DNA of 64,000 bases from Gammaproteobacteria bacterium (GCA_018826895.1 JAHJYA010000049.1:23967-87966); one strand, 5' to 3'; counted from the stretch's first letter, positions 10,165-21,222 are shown. Notes: generated by a model from the letters alone, not told the origin. Translations and numbers: made by a program.

Positions 10165-10497
10165 TTAGTGCCCGGTGACGCGGGAGAACAACTGAATGAC
10201 CACCACGCCGGCCACGATCATGCCCATGCCGAGCATCGCCGGCAGGTCGAGCTTTTGTCCGTAGACGAAGGTGGCTGCCACGCTGACCAAGACGATGCCC
10301 AGCCCGGCCCAGATGGCATAGGCGATGCCCACAGGGATGGTTCGTACCACCAGAATCAGCATCCAGAACGCGATGCTGTAGCCACCAATCACCAGCAGCA
10401 GGGGCAGCGGTTTGTTGAAGCCGTCGATGGCCTTCATCGAGGTGGTCGCGACCACTTCGGCAGCGATGGCGATAGCGAGGTAGAGGTATCCGGGCAT
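10165..10497 (-). CDS. SMR-family small multidrug efflux protein (EmrE/Qac-like)
   Basis: 110 aa, four TM: MPGYLYLAIAIAAEVVATTSMKAIDGF...AYAIWAGLGIVLVS. Confidence 0.9.
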   Translation of the reverse strand: MPGYLYLAIAIAAEVVATTSMKAIDGFNKPLPLLLVIGGYSIAFWMLILVVRTIPVGIAYAIWAGLGIVLVSVAATFVYGQKLDLPAMLGMGMIVAGVVVIQLFSRVTGH

Positions 10498-10558
10498 GGC
10501 ATTTGGCTCCTGAGCAATGACGGGATTCTAAGCCTGTGGGTGATGGGGTAAAGTGATT

Positions 10559-10581
10559 ACCAATCTGTATATAAGATAGGT
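10559..10581 (+). promoter_or_regulatory. Candidate LysR-type operator (T-N11-A dyad)
   Basis: ACCAATCT-gtatata-AGATAGGT (7/8 symmetric), inner ATC-N9-GAT, in the divergent SMR/LysR intergenic region. Confidence 0.5.
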
Positions 10582-10588
10582 TGCGCCT

Positions 10589-11464
10589 ATGAACTGGAAC
10601 CTGGAGCAGTTGCGCTTGTTCGTACAGGTCGCCGAACAGCAGTCGTTCTCCGCCGTTGCGCGCCAGGCGCAGCGCGCGCAATCGGCGGTGAGTAACGCCA
10701 TTGCGCTCTTGGAAACCGACCTGGGGGTGCTGCTGTTCGAGCGCAGTAGCGGTCGCCAGCCGCGCCTGACCACAGCCGGAGCGTCCTTGCTGGAGGAGGC
10801 GCGGGAAGTGCTGCGCCAGTGCGAGCGCCTTGATGGTCGGGCGCTGGGGCTGGTGCGTGGCGAGGAGGTGTTGCTGCGCCTGGCCCAGGATGAAGCTATG
10901 CCCTACCAGCCGGTGCTCGATAGCCTGGAGGCGCTGGCCCGGCAATTTCCGCTGCTGGAGGTACAACTGGCCAGTGGCGCCCAGGGCGAGGTGGCTTGCA
11001 AACTGCTGGAGCGCCGCGCCGACCTCGGTTTGCTGTTCCATCAGGAGCAGATGCCCAATGCCCTGGAGCGCCAGCGCCTGGGCACTGTCGACATGGTCAC
11101 GGTGTGCGGAGTAGGCCACCCCCTGGCCACTGCCGGGCATGTCGATCGGCGCGCCCTGGCCCGCCATCGGCAGTTGCTGATGGCGCCGCAGTACCCCGGT
11201 GGCGAGCAGATCAGCCCGGCGGTCTGGCGCACCGACAGCTTCTACGCCATGGCCGAGCTGCTGATGCGCAACCTCGGCTGGGCCTGGCTGCCGCGCCACG
11301 TCGTGCAGTACCCAACCTATCAGGGGCAGCTGGTCGAGCTGAGCAGTGATTGGACCCCGCCGCCGCTGGTGGTCGAGCTGGTGTGCCGGCGTGATGAGGC
11401 GCTGGGCCCGGCGGCGCTCTGGCTGGCCGAGTGTTTTGCCCAGCACCTGCGGGCCAACGGCTGA
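10589..11464 (+). CDS. LysR-family transcriptional regulator
   Basis: N-terminal HTH MNWNLEQLRLFVQVAEQQSFSAVARQAQRAQSAVSNAIALLETDLGVLLFERS. Confidence 0.92.
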   Translation: MNWNLEQLRLFVQVAEQQSFSAVARQAQRAQSAVSNAIALLETDLGVLLFERSSGRQPRLTTAGASLLEEAREVLRQCERLDGRALGLVRGEEVLLRLAQDEAMPYQPVLDSLEALARQFPLLEVQLASGAQGEVACKLLERRADLGLLFHQEQMPNALERQRLGTVDMVTVCGVGHPLATAGHVDRRALARHRQLLMAPQYPGGEQISPAVWRTDSFYAMAELLMRNLGWAWLPRHVVQYPTYQGQLVELSSDWTPPPLVVELVCRRDEALGPAALWLAECFAQHLRANG

Positions 11465-11497
11465 TTGGCCCCGGCCTGTCTGCTAAGCTGCGCGCCC

Positions 11498-12784
11498 ATG
11501 AATAGAGCCCTCTACACCTTGTTGTTTCATCTCGGCCTGCCGCTGGTGGCCGGCCGACTGGCCTGGCGCGCCTGGCGTGCGCCGGCTTATGCCCAACGCA
11601 TTGGCGAGCGCTTCGCCCTGGGCCTGCCACCCGTCAAGCCCGGCGGCATCTGGCTGCATGCGGTCTCGGTGGGCGAAAGCATTGCCGCCGCGCCGCTGGT
11701 GCGTGAGCTGCTGGTGCGCTATCCGCAGTTGCCGATCACCATCACCTGCATGACCCCCACCGGCTCCGAGCGCATTCAGGCGCTGTTCGGCGGGGCGGAA
11801 TACGCCGGCCGGGTGCAGCACTGCTATCTGCCTTATGACTTGCCCTGGGCGGCGGCGCGCTTTCTTGATCGGCTGCAGCCAAAGCTGGCGGTGATCATGG
11901 AGACCGAGCTATGGCCGAACCATATTCACCAGTGCGCGCGCCGTGGCATCCCGGTGGCGCTGGCCAATGCGCGCCTGTCGGCCCGCTCGGCGCGGGGCTA
12001 TGGGCGCTTCGCCAAGCTCACCGCGCCGATGCTCGCCGAGATGAGCCTGATTGCCGTGCAGACCCAGGCCGAGGCTGAGCGTTTTCTCAACCTGGGCGCG
12101 CGCCCCGAAACCGTCGAGGTGACGGGGTCGATCAAGTTTGACCTGCGCATCGAGGTCGATCTGCCCGTGCGGGCGAATGCGTTGCGTGCCGAGTGGCAGG
12201 CGGCTGAGCGCCCGGTGTGGATCGCCGCCAGCACCCATGAGGGCGAAGACGAAATCGTTCTGGCCGCACACCGCCAGTTGCTGCAGAGCTACCCGGATGC
12301 CCTGCTGATTCTGGTGCCGCGCCACCCCGAGCGCTTCAACGCCGTGCATGAGCGTATTCAGCGCAGTGGTCTGTCGGTGCGTCGACGCTCGACCGGCGAG
12401 CCGCTGCAGGCGGGCGATCAGGTGTTGCTGGGCGACACCATGGGCGAGCTGCTGTTTCTCTATGCCCTGGCCGACGTGGCCTTTGTCGGCGGCAGCCTGG
12501 TGGCTAACGGTGGGCATAACCTGCTGGAGCCGGCGGCGCTGGGCAAACCGGTGCTCAGTGGTCCGCACCTGTTCAACTTTCTCGATATCGCTGCGCAATT
12601 GCGCGAGGCGGGGGCGTTGCTTGAGGTTGCAGACGCCGAGGGCTTGGCGCAGGCCGTGGCCAACTTGTGGCGCGAGCCTGAGGAGGCTGAACGCCGGCGT
12701 CAGGCCGGGCTCGCGGTGCTCAAGGCGAATCAGGGGGCGTTGGAGCGGTTGTTGGCGGGGTTGCGGCGTTTGCTAGGAGCCTAA
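11498..12784 (+). CDS. waaA: 3-deoxy-D-manno-octulosonic acid transferase
   Basis: WLHAVSVGES, TGSERIQALFG, VIMETELWPN, NARLSARSARGY, GGSLVANGGHNLLEPAALGKPV. Confidence 0.95.
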   Translation: MNRALYTLLFHLGLPLVAGRLAWRAWRAPAYAQRIGERFALGLPPVKPGGIWLHAVSVGESIAAAPLVRELLVRYPQLPITITCMTPTGSERIQALFGGAEYAGRVQHCYLPYDLPWAAARFLDRLQPKLAVIMETELWPNHIHQCARRGIPVALANARLSARSARGYGRFAKLTAPMLAEMSLIAVQTQAEAERFLNLGARPETVEVTGSIKFDLRIEVDLPVRANALRAEWQAAERPVWIAASTHEGEDEIVLAAHRQLLQSYPDALLILVPRHPERFNAVHERIQRSGLSVRRRSTGEPLQAGDQVLLGDTMGELLFLYALADVAFVGGSLVANGGHNLLEPAALGKPVLSGPHLFNFLDIAAQLREAGALLEVADAEGLAQAVANLWREPEEAERRRQAGLAVLKANQGALERLLAGLRRLLGA

Positions 12785-12977
12785 GGTGTGTCGCCGCTTT
12801 TTGCGGTCGCGCCAATGTTCGGTTAAGCCGCGATGCTTTCAGCGCGTCTAAGGCCCATCGCGAATAAATTAGCTCCTTCAGGATGCGACCAATTATTTGA
12901 GTCGTGATGCGAGATGCCTGGCGTAGGTCTCCCTGCTTTGGGCGCGAGTCGTTAGCGCGCGAAGCGTTGCAAGCACA

Positions 12978-13002
12978 CCGCTCGCCGGGTTCCAGCGAGC
13001 GG
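12978..13002 (-). terminator. Hairpin downstream of tolC
   Basis: CCGCTCGC-cgggttcca-GCGAGCGG, 8-bp perfect stem just past the tolC stop; no strong U-run. Confidence 0.45.
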
Positions 13003-13010
13003 CATTGCTA

Positions 13011-14462
13011 TCAGTAGTCCAGGTCGCCGCGCAGTTGTGCTTCGGCCGCGCGGGCCAGGTCCGGCGGCAGGAAGTCCTTGTCCGGGTCGTAGTCCGGCTT
13101 GAGGAAGGCGCCCAGGGCTTCCAGGTCGCCTGGGCTGAGGGTGCCTGCGGCTTGCTTGAGGCGCAGGTTGTTGAGGATGTAGTCGTAGCGTGCGTTGTTG
13201 TAGTTGCGCACTGAGCTGTACAGCTGACGCTGGGCATCGAGCACGTCGACGATATTGCGGGTACCGACCTGGTAGCCGATTTCCGTGGCTTCCAGGGCGC
13301 TCTGGTTGGAAATGATCGACTGCTTGCGCGCCTGCACGGTCTCCACGTCGGTGTTTACCGCGCGGAACAGGTTGCGGGTGTTTTGCACCACCTGCCGTCG
13401 CAGGCTTTCGCGCAGTTGCTCGCTCTGGTTGACGCGCTGATAGGCCTCGCGCACCTGGGAACTGGTCAGGCCACCGCTGTACAGCGGAATGTTCAGTTGC
13501 AGGCCAATCGAACGCTGCTCCACATCGCCGCTGTAGCGCACGCCGCTGGCGCCGCCGTTGCTGAAACCCAGGCTGTCGTTGTCGCCTTTCTGGTAGCTGG
13601 CTACCGCATCCAGGGTCGGGGCGTGGCCGGATTTGCGTTGGCGCAGGGTGTCTTCGGCCGCGTCGACGGCGTAATTGATCGCCTGCAGGTTGAGGTTCTG
13701 TGCGGCAGCGGTGTCTACCCAGGCCTTGGCGTCGGCCGGGGTCGGCGCGAGGATCGGCAGGGTGTGCAGAATGCCTTCGATGGCCAGGTATTCGCGGTTA
13801 GTCAGGGTTACCAGCGCCTGGAAGGCGTCGTCGACCTGGCGCTGAGCGATGATCCGGTTAGCGCGGGCGGTGTCGAAACCGGCCTGGGCTTCGAGTACAT
13901 CAGTCTTATCGGAAAGGCCGACATCGAAGCGTTCATTGGCTTGGTCAAGCTGGCGCTTGAACGCCGCTTCTTCAGCTTTGGTCGAGGCCAGGGTGTCCTG
14001 GGCTAGCAGCACGCTGAAGTAGGTTTCCGCGCTTTGCAGGATCAGGTTCTGCTCGCTGGCGGACAACTCCAGGGCGGCTTGTTCGCTGCTCGCCTCGGCA
14101 GCCTGTAACTGGAACCAGCGGTCGGCACGAAACAGCGGCTGGCTTAGGTTGGCCTGATAGACCGTGCCGCTGCGGCTCACGCTGTTGGACGGTGAGTCGA
14201 CCTCAGTGCGCGTATTGGCCAGGTTGGCGCCGGCCGAGAGGTTGGGCAGTAAACCGGCACGGGCTTGCGGCACCACCTCGCGGCGAGCCTGGTAATCGGC
14301 ACGGGCCGCGGCCAGGTCGGCGTTGTTGCGCGCGGCTTCCTGATAGACGGTAACGAGGTCGGTCTTACTGGCCAGGGGAGCCTGCGAAGGGGCCTGGTCG
14401 GCCCACGCGGTGCCGTAGGAGGCGGCGGCCACGGCGAGGGCCAGGGAAAGTCTGCGCAACAT
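13011..14462 (-). CDS. tolC: TolC-family outer membrane efflux protein
   Basis: Signal peptide and TolC-type repeats (NNADLAAARADYQARREVVPQARAGLLP; YQVGTRNIVDVLDAQRQLY). Confidence 0.9.
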   Translation of the reverse strand: MLRRLSLALAVAAASYGTAWADQAPSQAPLASKTDLVTVYQEAARNNADLAAARADYQARREVVPQARAGLLPNLSAGANLANTRTEVDSPSNSVSRSGTVYQANLSQPLFRADRWFQLQAAEASSEQAALELSASEQNLILQSAETYFSVLLAQDTLASTKAEEAAFKRQLDQANERFDVGLSDKTDVLEAQAGFDTARANRIIAQRQVDDAFQALVTLTNREYLAIEGILHTLPILAPTPADAKAWVDTAAAQNLNLQAINYAVDAAEDTLRQRKSGHAPTLDAVASYQKGDNDSLGFSNGGASGVRYSGDVEQRSIGLQLNIPLYSGGLTSSQVREAYQRVNQSEQLRESLRRQVVQNTRNLFRAVNTDVETVQARKQSIISNQSALEATEIGYQVGTRNIVDVLDAQRQLYSSVRNYNNARYDYILNNLRLKQAAGTLSPGDLEALGAFLKPDYDPDKDFLPPDLARAAEAQLRGDLDY

Positions 14463-14549
14463 GAGGATGTCCTGGGGCGGCGATGATCGGCAAGGCTATG
14501 CGGCGTGACGCAGGGGGTCAACATCCCCGTACGCGGCCAGATTGTAGTT

Positions 14550-14580
14550 TGCAACAAGCTATGTTGCCTGGATGCAACAA
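14550..14580. promoter_or_regulatory. Candidate operator array GCAACA-N5-TGTTGC-N6-GCAACA in the tolC/thiC divergent region
   Basis: Three alternating half-sites, 11-12 bp centre to centre; TGCAACAA also a direct repeat (14550-14557, 14573-14580). Confidence 0.4.
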
Positions 14581-14633
14581 TCGCTGCGCGGATAAATCTA
14601 GAGCACGCAGCCCGACGCATGACCTGCGCCGGG

Positions 14634-14663
14634 TTGGTGTTCTCCCCGCGTGTTGTTTAGACT
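14634..14663 (+). promoter_or_regulatory. Putative sigma-70 promoter upstream of the TPP leader
   Basis: TTGGTG - 18 nt - TAGACT directly upstream of the riboswitch. Confidence 0.4.
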
Positions 14664-14667
14664 GGCC

Positions 14668-14766
14668 AAGTTCTTGTCGGGGTGCCCCAATGCGGGGCTG
14701 AGATTGGCAGCTAAGCCGGATCCCGTTGAACCTGATCAGGTTAAGGCCTGCGTAGGGAACAAGAGG
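14668..14766 (+). ncRNA. TPP riboswitch (THI element) controlling thiC
   Basis: CTTGTCGGGGTGCCCC...GGGGCTGAGATTGGCAG...GATCCCGTTGAACCTGATCAGGTTAAGGCCTGCGTAGGGAACAAG, the conserved TPP aptamer core. Confidence 0.95.
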
Positions 14767-14790
14767 TATCCGCCCCTGGTGGATTTCCCC

Positions 14791-14810
14791 CACACCACAT
14801 CCGTGGTGTG
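14791..14810 (+). promoter_or_regulatory. Perfect hairpin in the thiC leader, possible expression platform
   Basis: CACACCAC-atcc-GTGGTGTG, 8-bp stem between the TPP aptamer and the thiC start. Confidence 0.5.
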
Positions 14811-14847
14811 CCCGCGCCCTGGCTGTCCGGTCATGCTGGTGCGTTGA

Positions 14848-16824
<1,977 letters not shown>

Positions 16825-16827
<3 letters not shown>

Positions 16828-16968
16828 CAGGCGGTTGAAAACTACCTGCGTTGCCATCGCTGCGTTAAAAACAGGCTCAAAATGCTCATTTACAACTCGT
16901 AAACTCCGCTTTTTCGCCTGTTTTTGCCTTGCGCTGGCTGCCTCGCCTACGTTTTCAACGGCCTGCTA
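16825..16968. repeat. Interspersed long imperfect palindrome, copy 1
   Basis: Ends TAGCAGGCGGTTGAAAAC / GTTTTCAACGGCCTGCTA; second copy at 42974-43133; overlaps the thiC TAG stop. Confidence 0.8.
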
Positions 16969-17049
16969 GGTCGCGCCCTTGTCAGTCGTCGAAGCCCGGT
17001 GCTCTGCGCCGGGCTTCGTGCGTTTTTCCCTTTCTCAGGTCAGTCTTAC

Positions 17050-18336
17050 GTGAATACTTCCAGCTACTCACCGCACCATGCGGTCCCGCTCGACCGCCGT
17101 GTATTCGGCGCCCGCGACCTGTTTTCCCTGTGGTTCTCCCTCGGCATCGGCCTGATGGTGCTGCAGCTCGGTGCGCTGCTGGCGCCGGGGTTGGGCTTGT
17201 CCGGCGCTTTGCTGGCGATTGTCTGCGGCACGGCGGTCGGTGTACTGCTGCTCGGTTCGGTGGCGGTGATCGGCTGCGACACCGGGCTGTCGGCCATGTC
17301 GGCACTCAAGCTCAGCCTGGGCCGGCGCGGTGCGGTGTTGCCGGCACTGCTGAATTTGCTGCAACTGGTGGGCTGGGGTGCGTTCGAGATCATCGTCATG
17401 CGCGATGCGGCCAGCGTGCTGGCAGTGCGCGCGTTCGGCGAAGGCAGCTTGCTCAATAGCCCGATGCTGTGGACGCTGTTCTTCGGCGGTCTGGCGACGC
17501 TGCTCGCTGTCACCGGCCCGCTGACATTCGTGCGGCGGATCCTGCGCAAGTGGGGTATCTGGTTGCTGCTGGGTGCCTGCCTGTGGCTGACCTGGAACCT
17601 GTTCGACAAGGCCGACTTGGCCATGCTCTGGGCGCGTCCGGGTGACGGCTCCATGCCCTTTGCCCTGGGCTTCGACATTGCCATCGCCATGCCGCTGTCC
17701 TGGCTGCCGCTGATTGCCGACTACTCGCGGTTCGGCAAAGCAGCCGGCCGGGTGTTTGGTGGCACGGCGTTGGGTTTCTTCCTTGGCAACGTCTGGCTGA
17801 TGAGCCTGGGCGTGGGCTACACCCTGGCGTTTGCCGACAGCAGCGAGGTCAATGCGCTGTTGCTGGCCCTGGCGGGTGCCGGCATGGGTATTCCGCTGCT
17901 GCTGATTCTGCTCGACGAAACCGAGAACGCCTTTGCCGATATCCATTCGGCGGCGGTGTCCACGGGCATTCTGGTGCCGTTCAAGGTCGAGCACCTGGCC
18001 CTGGCGATTGGTGCGCTCTGCACCCTGATCGCCTGGTTCGCACCACTGGCCGAGTACCAGAGCTTTCTGCTGCTGATCGGTTCGGTGTTTGCGCCACTGT
18101 TTGGCGTGGTGCTGGTCGATCACTTCATCCTGCGTCGCCGCGAAGCGGCTCGCGCGCCGAATGTGGCGCTGCGCTGGGAAACCCTGGTGGCGTGGGGCAG
18201 TGGTGTGCTGATCTTCCATCTGCTGGCCAACCTGGTGCCGCACATCGGCGCGAGCCTACCGGCGTTGTTTAGCGCCGCGGCGTTGCAGTGGGTATTAGGC
18301 CGCTTCAGTCTTGCTCGGGCAGGTACTGCGGCTTGA
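17050..18336 (+). CDS. cytX: NCS1-family permease, likely hydroxymethylpyrimidine transporter CytX
   Basis: Multi-TM NCS1/cytosine-permease-like protein directly downstream of thiC; likely GTG start at 17050. Confidence 0.8.
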   Translation: MNTSSYSPHHAVPLDRRVFGARDLFSLWFSLGIGLMVLQLGALLAPGLGLSGALLAIVCGTAVGVLLLGSVAVIGCDTGLSAMSALKLSLGRRGAVLPALLNLLQLVGWGAFEIIVMRDAASVLAVRAFGEGSLLNSPMLWTLFFGGLATLLAVTGPLTFVRRILRKWGIWLLLGACLWLTWNLFDKADLAMLWARPGDGSMPFALGFDIAIAMPLSWLPLIADYSRFGKAAGRVFGGTALGFFLGNVWLMSLGVGYTLAFADSSEVNALLLALAGAGMGIPLLLILLDETENAFADIHSAAVSTGILVPFKVEHLALAIGALCTLIAWFAPLAEYQSFLLLIGSVFAPLFGVVLVDHFILRRREAARAPNVALRWETLVAWGSGVLIFHLLANLVPHIGASLPALFSAAALQWVLGRFSLARAGTAA

Positions 18337-19045
18337 GCACGTCGGCCAACTGGTCGTAAGGGATGACCAGCTCCGGATGGCCCATGGCATAGGGCGCGAT
18401 GCTGTAAACATCGTACTTGAGGTAGAGCGCCTGGCGGCCGAGGGCGATGTTGGCGGTGGTGGTGAAAGGCCAGGTGTCGAGAAAGCGCGCATCCTGGTCC
18501 AGGCCGGAGGCTTTCAGCCAGCGCTGGTGGGCCTGTTCCGCACGTTGCCAGAACAGCGCCTCCTGGCCGGGGCGCAGCATGTCGGTGAGGCTCAGGGCTT
18601 TGCCGAGCTTGCGGTCGTAGTTGATAAAGCCGCGCCCCGGCATGCCATGGGCGCCGCCTGTGTGCAGGTAGCTGGACAGCTCGATGACCACCAGATTGTC
18701 ATGCTGTTCGCGGATCTTGGCCTGCAGATAGGCCATCCAGCCTGGCTCGGCGCGCTGCAGGAAATCGTCCTGGTAGGCCTGCAGGGACTCGGGCAGCACG
18801 GCGTCCGGGGTGTTCATCGTCATGCCCAGCAGGCGCTGCTCGACCAGTGCAGTAAGCGCCGGCTCGCTGGCGAACGACAGGGTGTCGATGTTCACCAGGG
18901 GGCAGCGTGGGCCGTCGCAGCCGGGTGTGTGGGCTTCCCATGCGTTGCGCTGCACAGGCAGCTCCGATTGGCTCGGGGCGAAGCTCTGACAGGCGCTGAG
19001 CAGAAGGGCGAGGCTGGCGAGGGCAAGGCGGTGGCGTAGCAACAT
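18305..19045 (-). CDS. DUF3298/RsiV-like lipoprotein
   Basis: Lipobox MLLRHRLALASLALLLSACQS; LSSYLHTGGAHGMPGRGFINYDRKLGKALSLTDML. Confidence 0.75.
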   Translation of the reverse strand: MLLRHRLALASLALLLSACQSFAPSQSELPVQRNAWEAHTPGCDGPRCPLVNIDTLSFASEPALTALVEQRLLGMTMNTPDAVLPESLQAYQDDFLQRAEPGWMAYLQAKIREQHDNLVVIELSSYLHTGGAHGMPGRGFINYDRKLGKALSLTDMLRPGQEALFWQRAEQAHQRWLKASGLDQDARFLDTWPFTTTANIALGRQALYLKYDVYSIAPYAMGHPELVIPYDQLADVLKPQYLPEQD

Positions 19046-19239
19046 GGGGCAAAAGACCGGCTGAAGGATAAGGGCTTGGCTGGGTTCGACCCTGCTGCGG
19101 GCGATGAGTTCGTCATCAGCGTGCAGGTCGAGCCCGCCATCATCCCAGTCGGCGACCGGCTCTGCAAAGGGGGCTGCGTCGTTGGCGCGGCAAGGGTAGG
19201 ATGCGCCCAATGTCAGTCGCTAATTACGAGTCAACGCCC

Positions 19240-19857
19240 ATGAGCGAACCTTTCAACCCCGGTCCCGATGCCGTCGAGATCGTTGAGCGCGAGGCCTGCT
19301 TTCGCGGTTTCTACCGGCTCGATCGCCTGCACCTGCGCCATCGTCAGTTCTCCGGTGAGATGGGCCCGGTGCTCAGCCGCGAACTGTTTATGCGCCATGA
19401 TGCAGTCTGTGTGCTGCCTTACGACCCGCAGCGTGACGAGGTGGTGCTGATCGAGCAGTTCCGCGTCGGCGCCATGAGTAAGGGTGCCCACCCCTGGCTG
19501 CTGGAGCTGGTCGCCGGGCTGATCGACACCGATGAAGTGCCTGAGGCCGTTGCTCACCGCGAAGCCCGCGAGGAAGCCGACCTGGAGCTGACCTCGCTGT
19601 GGCCGATTACCCAGTATTTCCCCTCGCCGGGCGGCTCCGACGAGTACGTTTACCTGTACCTGGGGCGCTGCAGTAGCGTAGGTGCGGGCGGTGTGCACGG
19701 TCTGGCCGAGGAGGGTGAGGATATTCGTGTGCATGTCTGGCCTTTCGAGGATGCCTTGCAGGCGGTCAAGGACGGGCGAATCAACAATGCGGCGAGCATC
19801 ATCGCGCTGCAGTGGCTGGCGCTCAATCGCGCCGAAGTGAGGGGGCTGTGGGGGTAA
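19240..19857 (+). CDS. nudF: ADP-ribose pyrophosphatase (NUDIX)
   Basis: NUDIX region GLIDTDEVPEAVAHREAREEADLEL; start MSEPFNPGPD at 19240. Confidence 0.9.
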   Translation: MSEPFNPGPDAVEIVEREACFRGFYRLDRLHLRHRQFSGEMGPVLSRELFMRHDAVCVLPYDPQRDEVVLIEQFRVGAMSKGAHPWLLELVAGLIDTDEVPEAVAHREAREEADLELTSLWPITQYFPSPGGSDEYVYLYLGRCSSVGAGGVHGLAEEGEDIRVHVWPFEDALQAVKDGRINNAASIIALQWLALNRAEVRGLWG

Positions 19858-20300
19858 ACCTGCTCAAGGAGCGCTACCGGGTCGATCTGGTCGAGCTGCA
19901 AGCGGCCTGTGAAGCCAACTACGCCCGGCTGATGCGCCTGCTGCCGGCCATGCGTGAGGTGGCCTGTGCCCGTCGCGTGGCGCTTAGCCAGGGTGAGCAG
20001 CAGTTGGGCGTGCTGGCGCTCGAGGTGCTGGAAACCTGCCCCTATACCACCACCCTCCAGGTGCGCCAGGAGCACAGCCTGCCCTGGCTGCCGGTACCGC
20101 AGCTGGAGGTGCGGGTGTACCACGATGCGCGCATGGCCGAGGTGGTCAGCGCGCAGAGTGCTCGGCGTTTTCGCAGCATTTATCCATACCCCAACGAGGC
20201 CATGCACCAGCCTGACGAGAAGACCCAGCTCAATCTGTTTCTCGGTGAGTGGCTGAGCCATTGTCTGGCTTGTGGTCATGAAGCCGTGCCGGTGCGTTGA
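19851..20300 (+). CDS. DUF1249-family protein
   Basis: NLLKERYRVDLVELQAACEANYARLMRLLP...IYPYPNEAMHQPDEKTQLNLFLGEWLSHC; GTG start overlaps the nudF end. Confidence 0.7.
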   Translation, partial: GVNLLKERYRVDLVELQAACEANYARLMRLLPAMREVACARRVALSQGEQQLGVLALEVLETCPYTTTLQVRQEHSLPWLPVPQLEVRVYHDARMAEVVSAQSARRFRSIYPYPNEAMHQPDEKTQLNLFLGEWLSHCLACGHEAVPVR

Positions 20301-20406
20301 GTCGCGCCATCGCTGCTGATTTTATGTGACCCAGGCCCATTTCTGCGGTTTACCCCGGACCAAACTACCCACCATAATCCAACGCATTCCGCTCAAGGAG
20401 ACGGTC

Positions 20407-21222
20407 TTGCCGAGCGCGTCCACTTATCCCGCTGAGTCGTCGGTGCTGCTGGTGCAGTTGTCCGACAGCCACCTGTTCGCCGAGGCGTCCGGCAAACTGC
20501 TGGGCATGGAAACCTGCGACAGCCTGCAGCGCGTGATCGAACAGGTGCTACAGGAGCAGCCGCAGATCGACCTGGTGCTGGGCACTGGCGACCTGTCCCA
20601 GGATGGCAGCGAAGCTTCCTATGCGCGCTTTCGCGAGATGACCGAAGGCTTGCCTGCCCCGGTACGCTGGTTGCCGGGCAACCATGATGAGGTCCCGGCG
20701 ATGCGTGCGGCCTGTATTGGCCTCGACCTGCTGGAGCCGATCATCGACGTCGGCAACTGGCGGATCATTCTGCTCGACTCCTCAATTTCCGGTGCTGTAC
20801 CCGGCTACCTGGACGACCAGCAGTTGGCGCTGCTTGAACGTGCCCTCAGCGAGGCGCCCGAGCGCCACCACCTGGTCTGCCTGCACCACCATCCGGTGCC
20901 GATTGGCTGTGCCTGGATGGACCCCATCGGTGTGCGCAACCCCGATGCACTGTTTGCCGTTATCGAGCGCTTCAGTCAGGTCCGCGCCGTGCTCTGGGGG
21001 CATATTCACCAGGAGTACGACCAGATGCGCGGCGCCGTGCGCCTGCTGGCCTCGCCCTCGACCTGTGTGCAGTTCGCTCCTGGCAGTGAGGAGTTTCAGG
21101 TCGACAGCAGTGCGCCGGGCTACCGTTGGCTGCGCCTGTTCGGCGATGGTCGTCTGCAAACCGGGGTGTCGCGGGTGACCAGCATCCACTTTGAGGTCGA
21201 CTACAGCATCAAGGGCTATTGA
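20407..21222 (+). CDS. cpdA: 3',5'-cyclic AMP phosphodiesterase CpdA
   Basis: Metallophosphoesterase motifs QLSDSHLF, GTGDLSQDGS, WLPGNHDE, LHHHPVPIGC, LWGHIHQEYD; TTG start at 20407 inferred. Confidence 0.9.
   Translation: MPSASTYPAESSVLLVQLSDSHLFAEASGKLLGMETCDSLQRVIEQVLQEQPQIDLVLGTGDLSQDGSEASYARFREMTEGLPAPVRWLPGNHDEVPAMRAACIGLDLLEPIIDVGNWRIILLDSSISGAVPGYLDDQQLALLERALSEAPERHHLVCLHHHPVPIGCAWMDPIGVRNPDALFAVIERFSQVRAVLWGHIHQEYDQMRGAVRLLASPSTCVQFAPGSEEFQVDSSAPGYRWLRLFGDGRLQTGVSRVTSIHFEVDYSIKGY

Noticed and set aside
9012-10178. 388-aa plus-strand ORF opposite the FAD oxidoreductase
   Set aside because: The minus strand has a clear GxGxxG Rossmann motif; the plus frame is biased-composition shadow sequence.
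17068-18243. 391-aa minus-strand ORF antisense to cytX
   Set aside because: Arg/Gln/His-rich translation typical of an antisense frame of a membrane protein gene.
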